Shown in pieces: positions 41,683 to 50,465 of a DNA stretch of 64,000 bases. The stretch is from contig NZ_JBBHKA010000001.1 in assembly GCF_037572775.1 (NCBI RefSeq), positions 682,001 through 746,000 on the forward strand, in the 5' to 3' direction. The translations under genes and the position numbers were made by a program. The notes beneath the pieces are model-generated. The model did no database searches. It saw only the letters and a list, made by a program, of their open reading frames with translations, and was not told the origin of the DNA. Each line of letters opens with the position of its first letter. Position 1 is the stretch's first letter. This DNA is from Ramlibacter sp. PS4R-6 (lineage in GTDB: Bacteria > Pseudomonadota > Gammaproteobacteria > Burkholderiales > Burkholderiaceae_C).

Positions 41683-43196
41683 GCACACGCGGCGGCCGCA
41701 TCTGGCTGTTGGGCGCGGCGGCGATGTCGGTGCTCGCCCTCGTTCAGCGCGCCTCCGGCTTTGCGGTCATGTTCGTGCTGTCGCGCGTGCTCGACGCGCG
41801 GGGCCTGGGGGCTTACGCCTTCACCCAGTCCACGAGCCAGGCGGCCTACGGTCTCGCCCGGCTGGGTTTGGATGCCGGCATGCATGTGGGGCTGGCCGGC
41901 GCCGACCCCGGCAAGGACGGCGAGCGCATGGAGCGCCTGCTCGGCGAGGGCTTCACGGTATTCGTGGCGATCGCCGCCGGTGGCGCGGCTGTCCTCTCGA
42001 TCTTCGCGGGGCCGCTGGCGGCGCGGCTCTTCGATGCGCCGCAGCTGGAGCCGTTCGTGCACGCGGCCGCGGCGGTCTTTGCATGCCAGGCCATGGCGCA
42101 ATACGCGTACATCGCGTTCGCGGGTTTGAACCGCTTCGGCGTGCACTCGCGCGTGATGATGGTCTCGGCCGCCCTGATGGTGGCCGCGGTTTCGCTGGCC
42201 GCGTGGCTCGGTGGTCCACTCGCAGCGGCGTGGGCTCTGGCTGCCGCGCAACTCGGATCGCTGGGACTCAGCGCAGCGGCGCTCGCGCGCGTGCTGCGCG
42301 AGTGCGGCTTGGCGTTTCGCCCGCTCTGGCCGCGAGGCGCGGCGGCATCGATGCTGCGAGTCGGCCTGCCCTTCTACGCGGGGGGGCTGTTCCTGGTGCC
42401 GGTCGACTTCGCCAACCTCGGCTATCTCACGCGGACCGGCGGCGTCGAAACCCTGGCCGACTTGCGCGTCGCCCAAGCCCTGTCCGCCGTCGCTGCGGCG
42501 CTGCCCACCGCGATGGCGGGCCCGACGATCACATTCCTGACCGAGCGCAGCGCGCAGGGGGAATGGTCCAGCGGCTTGCGGCTGCAGCTGAAGGCCATCG
42601 CGATGCTAGCCGTGGCGACGGCCATCGTGCTGGCCACCATCTGGCCGGGCGCGATTGGGCTTGCGTTCGGGTGGAGTTTCGAGGCCGGGCGCACGGTCGG
42701 CGTCCTCGCCCTGGCGGCCTTCATTCCGATCGCGCTGCTGGGCGTGCTGCAAGGCGGCTTGCTGGCGCAGGGCGCGTCGCAGGCCCTGTTCTGGACCGGC
42801 GTCTTGCATGCCGGTTGCCTCGCAGCGCTCGGCTGGTTGTGGGTCGGCCCTCTCGGCCTGGCAGGCTTCCTCGCGGCGCAAGCCGCCGCAGCCGTGATCG
42901 CACTACTCGCCACGGTCGCGGTGTTGCTCCATCGCGACCGCTCCGTGCTGGACGCACCCACGGCATGGGCGCTGGCCACCGCCATCGCGGCCGTCGTGCT
43001 CATCGCGGTGACCGCCGCGACCGCCGCCGGACTTGACTGGCGCGTGCGGGCGTTCGCGGGCGTCGCGGCCGCCGGATGCTTTGCCTTCGTGGCGGCAAGG
43101 CGCGTGCTCACCGCGCGGGAGCGACCGCTGGTGCGCAAGGCCGTCCAGACGCTGGCCGGCCGCCTCCAGGCCGCATGGCCGGGAGCGCGAGGGTGA
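41679..43196 (+). CDS. Wzx-type flippase (MOP/polysaccharide exporter family)
   Basis: A 505-residue membrane protein with 12-14 TM helices: the N-terminal GFAVMFVLSRVLDARGLGAYAFTQSTSQ region is typical of polysaccharide biosynthesis (RfbX/Wzx) proteins. The predicted role is to move undecaprenyl-linked repeat units to the periplasm for the Wzy-like polymerase. The locus also encodes an ABC-type candidate flippase. Overlaps both neighbours by 4 bp (ATGA and GTGA). Confidence 0.88.
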   Translation: MSTRGGRIWLLGAAAMSVLALVQRASGFAVMFVLSRVLDARGLGAYAFTQSTSQAAYGLARLGLDAGMHVGLAGADPGKDGERMERLLGEGFTVFVAIAAGGAAVLSIFAGPLAARLFDAPQLEPFVHAAAAVFACQAMAQYAYIAFAGLNRFGVHSRVMMVSAALMVAAVSLAAWLGGPLAAAWALAAAQLGSLGLSAAALARVLRECGLAFRPLWPRGAAASMLRVGLPFYAGGLFLVPVDFANLGYLTRTGGVETLADLRVAQALSAVAAALPTAMAGPTITFLTERSAQGEWSSGLRLQLKAIAMLAVATAIVLATIWPGAIGLAFGWSFEAGRTVGVLALAAFIPIALLGVLQGGLLAQGASQALFWTGVLHAGCLAALGWLWVGPLGLAGFLAAQAAAAVIALLATVAVLLHRDRSVLDAPTAWALATAIAAVVLIAVTAATAAGLDWRVRAFAGVAAAGCFAFVAARRVLTARERPLVRKAVQTLAGRLQAAWPGARG

Positions 43197-44323
43197 AGGT
43201 CGCCATCGCCACGCTCGGGCGGTTCCATGTGCTCGACCTCGCCCGGGAGCTGGACCGCGAGGGGTTCGACGTGGCGTTCCACTCGTATGTACCGCGCCGG
43301 CGCGCGATGCGATTCGGCCTGCCCGCGCGGTGCCATCGTTCCTTGCTGCGGTATGTGGCGCCGCTCGTGGCCGCGCAGCGATTCGCGCCGCGTTTGTTTG
43401 CCGCTGTGCAGGAAAGGGCCATGGCCCGCGCGGTGGATGCCGCCGTGAGCGCGACCCTCGCTCCGTGCGATGTGTTCGTCTGCATGTCCGGCGCCTATTT
43501 GCGCGCGGCGCGGGTAGCAAAGGAACGCTTCGGCGCGCAGGTGTGGATCGAGCGCGGCAGCCGCCACATCCTGTCGCAGAAGGAGATTCTGGAAGAACTC
43601 GGTGCGCAGCCCCCCACGCAATTCGTCATCGAACGCGAGCTGGCTGCCTATGAACTGGCCGACCGCATCGTCGTGCCCTCGCGTCATGTCGTGGAGAGTT
43701 TCACCGAGCGCGCGCCGCACCTGGCGGGCAAGCTCTTCGTGAACCCCTATGGAGTGGACCTCGACGCATTTCCCCAGACCGCCCGCCCGCGGCACGAAGG
43801 CCCCTGCACGGTGTTGTTCGTCGGCGGATGGAGCAAGCGCAAGGGCGTGGACTTGCTCGTGCAAGCCGTCCGGCAGTTGGACGGCGTGCGCTTGTTGCAT
43901 GTGGGCAGCATCGTGGACGTCCCCTTTCCCGCGGGCGACCAACGCTTCGTCCACCGTGACGCGGTGCCCCAGTGGGAACTGGCGAAGCACTATGCGCAAG
44001 CCGACGTCTTCGCGCTCGCCTCGCGTGAAGAGGGGCTGGCCATGGTGCAGGCCCAGGCGCTCGCGAGCGGATTGCCGCTTGTTTGCACGGAACGCGCCGG
44101 CGGGGGCGACCTTGCATTTTCACCGGCGCTCGCCGCTCGCACCTTCGTCGCACGCGCCGGGAATGCAGCCGCCTTTGCTAGGGGGCTGGAAGCCGCCGTG
44201 CGCCTGGTGCGCGACGGCCTCCCGCCCCTGGTTGGCGGGGACCGCGAGCAGCTGTCCTGGGGCGCCTATGGACGGCGCTACGCCGCCGAGTTGCGGCGGA
44301 CGGCGGGAGACTTCCGTGCGTAG
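43193..44323 (+). CDS. family 4 glycosyltransferase, altered EX7E motif
   Basis: A 376-residue GT-B protein: VAIATLGRFHVLDLARELDREG, IERGSRHILSQKEIL, VNPYGVDLDAF, VLFVGGWSKRKGVDLLVQAV. The donor-site motif reads EEGLAMVQAQAL, so the second Glu of EX7E is Gln here; the enzyme may still be active, since this position varies. The GTG at 43193 overlaps the flippase stop. It overlaps the next GT4 gene by 8 bp. Confidence 0.88.
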   Translation: MKVAIATLGRFHVLDLARELDREGFDVAFHSYVPRRRAMRFGLPARCHRSLLRYVAPLVAAQRFAPRLFAAVQERAMARAVDAAVSATLAPCDVFVCMSGAYLRAARVAKERFGAQVWIERGSRHILSQKEILEELGAQPPTQFVIERELAAYELADRIVVPSRHVVESFTERAPHLAGKLFVNPYGVDLDAFPQTARPRHEGPCTVLFVGGWSKRKGVDLLVQAVRQLDGVRLLHVGSIVDVPFPAGDQRFVHRDAVPQWELAKHYAQADVFALASREEGLAMVQAQALASGLPLVCTERAGGGDLAFSPALAARTFVARAGNAAAFARGLEAAVRLVRDGLPPLVGGDREQLSWGAYGRRYAAELRRTAGDFRA

Positions 44324-45419
44324 CGTGCTGTTCGCGGCAGACTCACTGGACGTCAGCAAGGGCGGGCCGTCGCAAAACGTCGCCCTTCTCGCGGCCGCTC
44401 TCTCGCGGCAAGGCACGCGTGTCGCCGTCGTCTCCTTCAGGCCCGGCAATTTCCATGGGGCCCTGGCGCACGCCGGCGTCGCGACCTTTATGGGCAGCGG
44501 CGGCCCTGCGCAAGCCTTCTTCGATTCCGTGCTGGAACGATTTCGACCCGAGGTCGTGCATGACAACGGCATCTGGCTACCCGCCAACCATGCAGTCGCC
44601 GGCGCAACGGCCGTGCGCGGGATTGCGCGCATCGTGAGCCCCCGCGGCATGCTGGAGGCTTGGGCCATGCAGGCGGGCAAATTCAAGAAGCGGCTGGCCT
44701 GGGCGCTGTACCAGCGGCGGGACTTGCGCGGCGCCGCGTGCCTCGTTGCGACGTCGCCGCAGGAAGCAGCCAGCATCGCCGGGTGGCTGCCCGGCGCGCG
44801 CGTGGCCGTCGTGCCCAATGGATGGTCGGCCCCGGAAGCGGCCCCGGCCCACCGGCCGTCCGGTTCGCCGCGCAGAGCTCTGTTCTTCTCGCGCATCCAC
44901 CCCAAGAAGGGCGTCGAACTGTTGCTCCGCGCATGGGCGCAGGTTCGGCCCGCCCACTGGCGGCTCGAGATCGTCGGGCCCGGGGAGGTCGCGTACGTCC
45001 GGTCGCTGGAAGCCGCCGCCGCCAGTCTCGGGATCGACGACTCGGTCGCCTTCGGCGCCCCCGAGTACGACGAGCACGCCAAGAATTTGGCAATTGGTTC
45101 CGCGGACCTCGTCGTCCTCCCGAGCTTTTCGGAAAACTTCGGTTCCATAATCGTGGAGGCGCTGGGCCTCGGCGTGCCCGTCATCACCACGACGGCGACG
45201 CCCTGGGACGAATTGCCGAAGCGCCGCGCGGGCTGGTGGGTGGAGCCGACGCAGGATGCACTCGCCGCGGCGTTGCGCGAAGCGGTGGCGCTTGACGATG
45301 TCGAACGTGCGGCCATGGGGCGGCGCGGCAGCGAATGGGTCCGGTCGGACTTCAGCTGGAAGTCGGTGGCCGAAAGAATGATGCTTGTCTACGAAGAGGT
45401 CCTGGGGCGGTCGCGATGA
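44316..45419 (+). CDS. family 4 glycosyltransferase
   Basis: A 367-residue GT-B enzyme: VLFAADSLDVSKGGPSQNVALLAAALSRQG at the N-terminus with a glycine-rich acceptor loop, IVSPRGMLEAWAM, VVPNGWS, FFSRIHPKKGVELLLRAW, IVGPGEVAYVRSLE and an intact EX7E (ENFGSIIVEAL). The start is the GTG at 44316. Coupled to the Alg14-like gene by ATGA. A typical sugar-adding enzyme of the repeat unit; specificity unknown. Confidence 0.92.
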   Translation: MRSVLFAADSLDVSKGGPSQNVALLAAALSRQGTRVAVVSFRPGNFHGALAHAGVATFMGSGGPAQAFFDSVLERFRPEVVHDNGIWLPANHAVAGATAVRGIARIVSPRGMLEAWAMQAGKFKKRLAWALYQRRDLRGAACLVATSPQEAASIAGWLPGARVAVVPNGWSAPEAAPAHRPSGSPRRALFFSRIHPKKGVELLLRAWAQVRPAHWRLEIVGPGEVAYVRSLEAAAASLGIDDSVAFGAPEYDEHAKNLAIGSADLVVLPSFSENFGSIIVEALGLGVPVITTTATPWDELPKRRAGWWVEPTQDALAAALREAVALDDVERAAMGRRGSEWVRSDFSWKSVAERMMLVYEEVLGRSR

Positions 45420-45862
45420 CGAAGGTCTGCATCGTTTCGTCGTGCGGCGGGCACCTCACCGAAGTGCGTTGCCTCCTGGCGGCCTATGGCGACCTGCCGT
45501 TCTTCTACGTGTTGAACGACAAGGCCCTTCTGCCCGCGGACATGCAGGGCCGGACGTGGTTCATCGCCCACTCGGAGCGCGACTGGAAGTTCTTCCTGAA
45601 CCTGTGGGAGGCCTTCCGCATCCTGTGGCGCGAGCGTCCCACCGCCATCCTCAGCACGGGCGCGGGTCCGGCCGTGCCCTTCGCGCTGGTCGGGCGCCTT
45701 TTCTTCGGCACGCGCGTGGTGTTCATCGAGACCATCACGCGCACCCACGCCCCTTCGGCCACGGGCCGCATCATGTACCGCCTGGCGCACCACTTCTTCT
45801 ACCAGTGGGAGTCGCTGCGCCCCTTCTTCCCGCGCGGCACGTACGCCGGCCCGCTCCTATGA
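45416..45862 (+). CDS. Alg14-like glycosyltransferase subunit (PssD/EpsE type)
   Basis: A 148-residue protein with VCIVSSCGGHLTEVRCLL, the N-terminal half of a split GT-B enzyme, and a hydrophobic segment (AVPFALVGRLFFGTRVVFIET) that anchors the complex to the membrane. Bacterial pairs of this kind (for example PssD with PssE) add glucuronic acid or a related sugar to a lipid-linked acceptor. It overlaps the Alg13-like gene by 4 bp, as expected for obligate partners. Confidence 0.9.
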   Translation: MTKVCIVSSCGGHLTEVRCLLAAYGDLPFFYVLNDKALLPADMQGRTWFIAHSERDWKFFLNLWEAFRILWRERPTAILSTGAGPAVPFALVGRLFFGTRVVFIETITRTHAPSATGRIMYRLAHHFFYQWESLRPFFPRGTYAGPLL

Positions 45863-46356
45863 GCACCTTCGTCGCGGTCGGCAACGCCACGCAGCCCTTT
45901 CTCCGCCTGCTCGACGCGGTGGAAGCCATCCGCACGCAGCTGCCGCAACCAGTCTTCGTGCAGTTCGGCGCGGCCGCGGCAGCCGCCCGCTACGCCGGCC
46001 GCGGCGCCGCCTTCGTCGACATGGAATCTTTCGAGCGGCATGTGCGCGGCTCGCAGGTGTTGATCCTCCATGCGGGGGCCGGCTCGGTGATCCACGCCAT
46101 CCGCGCCGGCAAGGTGCCCGTGGTGGTGCCGCGGCGCGCGGCGCTGGGCGAACACGTCGATGACCACCAGCTGGAATTCGCCGCCGAACTGGAGAAATCC
46201 GGCAAGGCGCTGGTCGCCCACGACGCCGAATCCATCCTCGCGGCCATGCCCCGCGCGCTGCAGTTGCAGGCGGACGCTTCCGCGCAAGCCGCGACGGCGC
46301 CACCTCTGATCGCGCTCGTGCGCGATGCGCTCAGGGCAGGGACGACGACGCGATGA
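45859..46356 (+). CDS. Alg13-like glycosyltransferase subunit (PssE type)
   Basis: A 165-residue C-terminal half of the split GT-B enzyme (GT28 C domain). STFVAVGNATQPFLRLLDAV, the glycine loop VLILHAGAGSVIHAIRAGKVPVVVPRRAALGEHVDDHQLEFAAEL is the donor UDP-sugar site. Works with the preceding Alg14-like subunit. Overlaps the carbamoyltransferase gene by 4 bp. Confidence 0.9.
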   Translation: MSTFVAVGNATQPFLRLLDAVEAIRTQLPQPVFVQFGAAAAAARYAGRGAAFVDMESFERHVRGSQVLILHAGAGSVIHAIRAGKVPVVVPRRAALGEHVDDHQLEFAAELEKSGKALVAHDAESILAAMPRALQLQADASAQAATAPPLIALVRDALRAGTTTR

Positions 46357-48101
46357 CCCTCGTCCTCGGGATCAACGCCTTCCACGGCGATTCGTCGGCC
46401 TGCCTCCTGCGCGACGGCGAGATGGTGGCGGCCGCCGAGGAAGAGCGGTTTCGCCGCATCAAGCACTGGGCCGGGTTCCCTGCGGAAGCGGTGCGCTACT
46501 GCCTGCATGAAGCGGGCGCCACGCTGTCGCAGCTGGACCACGTCGCGATCAACCAGGACCCGCGCGCCAACCTCGGGCGCAAGCTCGCGTACACACTCGC
46601 CCACCGGCCCAGTCCCGCGCTCATCTGGGAGCGCCTGAAGAACCGGCGGCGCCGCGCCGGCGTGCCCGAGCACCTCGCGGCCGCGTTCCCGGGCGAGTCG
46701 TTCAAGGGCCGGGTGCATTCCATCGAGCACCACCGGGCCCACATGGCTTCGGCCTTCCTCGTCTCGCCTTTCGAGGAGGCCGTGGTCGTGTCGGTCGACG
46801 GCTTCGGGGACTTCGCCAGCGCCGCGTGGGGCGTCGGGCGCGGCGCGCAGGTGGTTGTCGCGGGCCGCGTGCTGTTCCCGCATTCCCTGGGCATCTTCTA
46901 CCAGGCGCTCACGCAGTTCATCGGCTTTCCGAACTATGGCGACGAGTACAAGGTGATGGGGCTCGCGCCGTATGGCGAGCCCGCCTACCTCGATGACATG
47001 CGCCGCATCGTGAAGCTGCTGCCCGGCGGCGAGTTCCGGCTCGACCTGGACTGTTTCGTGCACCACCGGCAACGCATCAGTTTCGAGATGGAGGGCGCGA
47101 GCCCCGCCTTCCCGAACCTCTTCTCGCCGCGCCTGGCCGAACTGCTCGGGCCGGCGCGCGCGCCGGGCGAGCCGCTGACCCAACGCCACAAGGACCTCGC
47201 ACGTTCCACGCAGGCGATGTACGAGGAGGCGTTCTTCCACCTCCTCAACCGCCTGCATGAACGCTACCGGCTGGACTCGGTGGCCGTCGCCGGGGGGTGC
47301 GGGATGAACTCAGTGGCCAACGGCAAGATTACATTGCGCACGCCGTTCAAGCGCGTGTACGTCCAGTCCGCCGCCGGCGACGCCGGCGGCGCGATCGGTG
47401 CGGCCTACGCCGCGTGGCACCGCCTCGGGGGCGCGCGCGGTGCGCCGCACGCCCACGCCTACTGGGGCCCGGGCTACACGCGCGAGGAAATCGCGCGTGT
47501 CCTGCAGGAGTCCTCGGCGCAGATTCGCGAGTCGGGATGCACGGTCACCCACATGGCCGATGAGGCGCAGCTGCTCGGCGATACAGCTTCGGCCATCGCG
47601 CGCGGCGAGGTCGTGGGGTGGTTCCAGGGCCGCATGGAGTGGGGTCCGCGCGCGCTGGGCAACCGCTCCATCCTCGGCGACCCCCGGCGCGCCGACATGA
47701 AGGACATCCTGAACCTGAAGATCAAGCGGCGCGAGTCGTTCCGCCCCTTTGCCCCGTCGGTGCTGCGCGAAGCGGTGCCCGAATGGTTCGAGCTCGATGG
47801 CGACGTCCCCTTCATGATGCAGGTCTACCCGATCCGGGCGGACAAGCGCGAACGCATTCCCGCCGTCACGCACGTGGACGGCTCCGGCCGGCTGCAGACC
47901 GTCAGCGCCGACACGAACGCCCGCTACCACCGGCTGATCTCGACGTTTCGCGAACTCACGGGGGTGCCGATGGTGCTCAACACGTCTTTCAACGAGAACG
48001 AGCCCGTGGTCTGCACGCCCGCGCAGGCGCTGGACTGCTTCCTGCGCACGAAGATGGACGTGCTCGTGCTGGGCGACCACGTGGTGCGCAGGGCGGCATG
48101 A
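46353..48101 (+). CDS. O-carbamoyltransferase (NodU/CmcH family)
   Basis: A 582-residue enzyme that transfers a carbamoyl group from carbamoyl phosphate to a hydroxyl, as in NodU. The N-terminal ASKHA domain (LGINAFHGDSSACLL, HHRAHMASAF, VSVDGFGDFASAA, NYGDEYKVMGLAPYG) and C-terminal domain (GWFQGRMEWGPRALGNRSILGDPR, NTSFNENEPVV) are full length. In this context it most likely carbamoylates a sugar of the polysaccharide. Overlaps both neighbours by 4 bp. Confidence 0.93.
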   Translation: MTLVLGINAFHGDSSACLLRDGEMVAAAEEERFRRIKHWAGFPAEAVRYCLHEAGATLSQLDHVAINQDPRANLGRKLAYTLAHRPSPALIWERLKNRRRRAGVPEHLAAAFPGESFKGRVHSIEHHRAHMASAFLVSPFEEAVVVSVDGFGDFASAAWGVGRGAQVVVAGRVLFPHSLGIFYQALTQFIGFPNYGDEYKVMGLAPYGEPAYLDDMRRIVKLLPGGEFRLDLDCFVHHRQRISFEMEGASPAFPNLFSPRLAELLGPARAPGEPLTQRHKDLARSTQAMYEEAFFHLLNRLHERYRLDSVAVAGGCGMNSVANGKITLRTPFKRVYVQSAAGDAGGAIGAAYAAWHRLGGARGAPHAHAYWGPGYTREEIARVLQESSAQIRESGCTVTHMADEAQLLGDTASAIARGEVVGWFQGRMEWGPRALGNRSILGDPRRADMKDILNLKIKRRESFRPFAPSVLREAVPEWFELDGDVPFMMQVYPIRADKRERIPAVTHVDGSGRLQTVSADTNARYHRLISTFRELTGVPMVLNTSFNENEPVVCTPAQALDCFLRTKMDVLVLGDHVVRRAA

Positions 48102-48973
48102 GCATGGAGTCGTTCGCCTCGAAACTCGCCTACCTCCTTACGTCCGCGCGGCGCAGCGTGACGGGGCGGGGATCGGCCTGTCCCAATTGCGGCGCGCCGG
48201 CCGCCTCGGTCGTCGACCGCAAGTACCTTGTTACGCGCCTTGCCCGCTGCTCGGGCTGCAGGCTCCTGTACCGCGCACCCACCACTGCGCGCGAAGACAG
48301 CGAGGCGTTCTACCAGTCCGACTATGCCGAAGGGTTCACCACCGACACCCCTGGGGACGAGACCCTGCGCTGCTACATGGAAGCGGGCTTTCCCGCCGAG
48401 AAGGACTATGGGCGCTACATCGAAGTCGTGGATGCGGCGCAGTCCACGCGAGGGCGCAGGCTGTTCGACTACGGATGTTCGTGGGGCTACGGCAGCTACC
48501 AGTTCCGCCGGCACGGCTTCGATGTCGAAGCCTTCGAGATATCGCGCCCCAGGGCCGCGTATGCACGCGAAAAGCTTGGGGTCGCCGTGCATGAAAGCCT
48601 CGCTTCGGTCCGCGCGGGATTCGACGTCTTCTTCTGCTCTCACGTGCTGGAGCACCTGCCGGCGGTCCAGGAGGCGATCGATTTCGCCTTCAAGATCCTT
48701 GTCCCAGACGGCGTGTTCGTTGCGGTGACACCCAATGGCGCGAGCGCCTTCCGCCAGCGCGAGCCTGCAGCATGGCATCGGGCCTGGGGGTTCGTTCACC
48801 CGAACTTTCTTGACCCGGACTTCTACGCGCTGACCTTCCGCGAGCGGCCTTACCTGATCACCTCTGATCCCTATACGCCGGAGGAGATCGCGGCATGGCG
48901 CGCAAGCGGGCAGCAGGTCATCGGCGACACCGGCCGCGGGTCCGAGTTGCTGGTGCTGGCACAGAATGCCTGA
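48098..48973 (+). CDS. SAM-dependent methyltransferase with N-terminal zinc ribbon
   Basis: A 291-residue protein. The N-terminal CPNCGAPAAS...CSGCRLLY pairs form a likely zinc ribbon, followed by a class I SAM domain (RRLFDYGCSWGYGSYQFRR, VFFCSHVLEHLPAVQEAID). This layout is common in sugar methyltransferases of capsule and antibiotic loci. Last gene of the long coupled operon; the next gene is convergent 12 bp away. Confidence 0.87.
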   Translation: MSMESFASKLAYLLTSARRSVTGRGSACPNCGAPAASVVDRKYLVTRLARCSGCRLLYRAPTTAREDSEAFYQSDYAEGFTTDTPGDETLRCYMEAGFPAEKDYGRYIEVVDAAQSTRGRRLFDYGCSWGYGSYQFRRHGFDVEAFEISRPRAAYAREKLGVAVHESLASVRAGFDVFFCSHVLEHLPAVQEAIDFAFKILVPDGVFVAVTPNGASAFRQREPAAWHRAWGFVHPNFLDPDFYALTFRERPYLITSDPYTPEEIAAWRASGQQVIGDTGRGSELLVLAQNA

Positions 48974-48985
48974 GTGCGCGACAGG

Positions 48986-49633
48986 TCAGGCGACTTCGGC
49001 CGTGATGACCATGCTCTTCCACAAGTAGGGCCAGCGGCCCGCGCCCTGGAAACCGACCGGGCGGAACCCCTCCTCCTGCAGCATTTGTTCCAATGTCCGG
49101 CGTGAAAAGAACTTGATGTGGCCCCCGTCCCAAAGGACGGTGAGATGTTTGTCCATCTTCCCGCACAGGGCGATGGCGAGGTTCTTCAGGTAACCGTGGT
49201 AGGGGGTGGAGACGATCAGCCGGCTTCCAGGCTGGTGATCTAGCAACCGCATGGCCAACCGCAACATGGCACGCGGGTCATAGAGGTGTTCGATGACTTC
49301 CGTCGATATCACCGTGGCGAACCGCTTGCCGGCGATCGCCGCCGGCAGGTCGTCACGGCCCAAGTCCATGACGTGGAAGCGCTCGGGGCTTCCCTGCTTG
49401 CGGGCCAATTCCACGCCCGACGCGGAAGCATCCACGCCATGAACATCGAAGCCAAGCGCAAGCAGGCGGTGCGCGATCGACCCGTTGCCGCAGCCCAGAT
49501 CAAGGATCGGGCCCGGCCCGGCACCTTCGAGCGCCTTCAGCAGCGCCGGCAAGAGATAGGAATGAGCCTGGGCAGACTGCACATCCGAGTAGGCATACTC
49601 GCCATATACGTAGCGGACGTCCTGCGCGCTCAT
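48986..49633 (-). CDS. class I SAM-dependent methyltransferase
   Basis: A 215-residue methyltransferase: ILDLGCGNGSIAHRLL, VHGVDASASGVELARKQG, VISTEVIEHLYDPRAMLRLA, RLIVSTPYHGYLKNLAIAL and KFFSRRTLEQMLQEEGF. It resembles UbiG/sugar methyltransferases. Its ATG (49631-49633) overlaps the ATG of the divergent DUF218 gene (CATG), leaving no promoter space between them. Minus orientation between two plus-strand operons suggests independent acquisition or expression. Confidence 0.85.
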   Translation of the reverse strand: MSAQDVRYVYGEYAYSDVQSAQAHSYLLPALLKALEGAGPGPILDLGCGNGSIAHRLLALGFDVHGVDASASGVELARKQGSPERFHVMDLGRDDLPAAIAGKRFATVISTEVIEHLYDPRAMLRLAMRLLDHQPGSRLIVSTPYHGYLKNLAIALCGKMDKHLTVLWDGGHIKFFSRRTLEQMLQEEGFRPVGFQGAGRWPYLWKSMVITAEVA

Positions 49634-50447
49634 GACTGATCGTAGCAGCGGCCCGCCCCCAAAAATACCTGTGTTCCATCTTGCGAAGCTCACCGCCTGG
49701 CTGATTGCCCCCCTGACGTGGGTCATCGTGCTGTGGGTCGTCTGCTGCGCCTTCTTGTTCGCGCGCAGGGTTCGCGCGGCAGCGACGGCGGGATGCCTCG
49801 GCCTGGCCGTCCTGTGGATCGCATCGCTTCCCGTGGTGGCACACGCGCTCGCCGCACATCTCGAGGGACAGCACCCCGCCCTGACGGCGGCGCAAACCGC
49901 CACAGCCGACGCCATCGTCGTTCTTGGGGGTGCCGTGTCCGGTGCCCACCCACCGGTGCGACCCACGCTGCAACTGGGGTCCTCTTCGACGCGCGTTTGG
50001 CATGCGGCGCAGTTGTACCGGGCTGGCAAGGCACCCTGGGTGATCGTCGCAGGCGGGAACCAGCCCGGGCGCGAACTGGAGCAGATCGAGGCCGAAGCGA
50101 TCGTGGAGGTCCTGGCCGCCCTCGGCGTCCCCCGCCATGCCATCCGGGCCGAAAAAGGCAGCCGCAACACATGGGAAAACGCCGCCAACAGTCTGGGCAT
50201 GGTGCAATCCGTCCCGGCCAGGAGGGTTTTGCTGGTCACCTCGGCCATGCACATGCCCCGCGCCCTGGCGACTTTCCGGAAGGCATGGGCGGGCACCGGA
50301 ATCGAAATCGTCCCGGCGGCCACCGACGTGGTGCGCGAGACTTCGGGCACGGCCCCGAAACTGTGGATTCCTGACGCTTCCGCGCTCGCATTTGTAACAA
50401 GAGCACTAAGAGAGTACGCTGGATCCCTTGTTATCTCTACGATGTGA
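49632..50447 (+). CDS. DUF218 / YdcF-ElyC-SanA family membrane protein
   Basis: A 271-residue protein with two N-terminal TM helices (about residues 18-45 and 50-75) and a DUF218 domain: ADAIVVLGGAVSGAHP, SSTRVWHAAQLYRAGKAPWVIVAGG, EAEAIVEVLAALGVPRHAI, EKGSRNTWENAANS and LLVTSAMHMPRALATF. ElyC-type members affect envelope and lipid-carrier homeostasis; in EPS loci they often occur near Wza/Wzc genes. The ATG at 49632 has no good Shine-Dalgarno and overlaps the divergent ATG; a GTG at 49671 is an alternative. Confidence 0.87.
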   Translation: MTDRSSGPPPKIPVFHLAKLTAWLIAPLTWVIVLWVVCCAFLFARRVRAAATAGCLGLAVLWIASLPVVAHALAAHLEGQHPALTAAQTATADAIVVLGGAVSGAHPPVRPTLQLGSSSTRVWHAAQLYRAGKAPWVIVAGGNQPGRELEQIEAEAIVEVLAALGVPRHAIRAEKGSRNTWENAANSLGMVQSVPARRVLLVTSAMHMPRALATFRKAWAGTGIEIVPAATDVVRETSGTAPKLWIPDASALAFVTRALREYAGSLVISTM

Positions 50448-50461
50448 TGTCACACTTGACA
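50448..50461. promoter_or_regulatory. short inverted repeat before GT2 gene
   Basis: TGTCA-CACT-TGACA is a perfect 5-bp inverted repeat with a 4-bp spacer directly after the DUF218 stop and 4 bp before the GT2 ATG at 50466. The surrounding 60 bp are unusually AT-rich for this chromosome. It could be a protein-binding site or a small mRNA hairpin. No Shine-Dalgarno is visible before this ATG. Confidence 0.3.
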
Positions 50462-50465
50462 CATC

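Noticed and set aside
50456-50461. TTGACA as a perfect -35 hexamer
   Set aside because: No -10 sequence lies at a proper distance, and it is one arm of the inverted repeat. Not called as a promoter.
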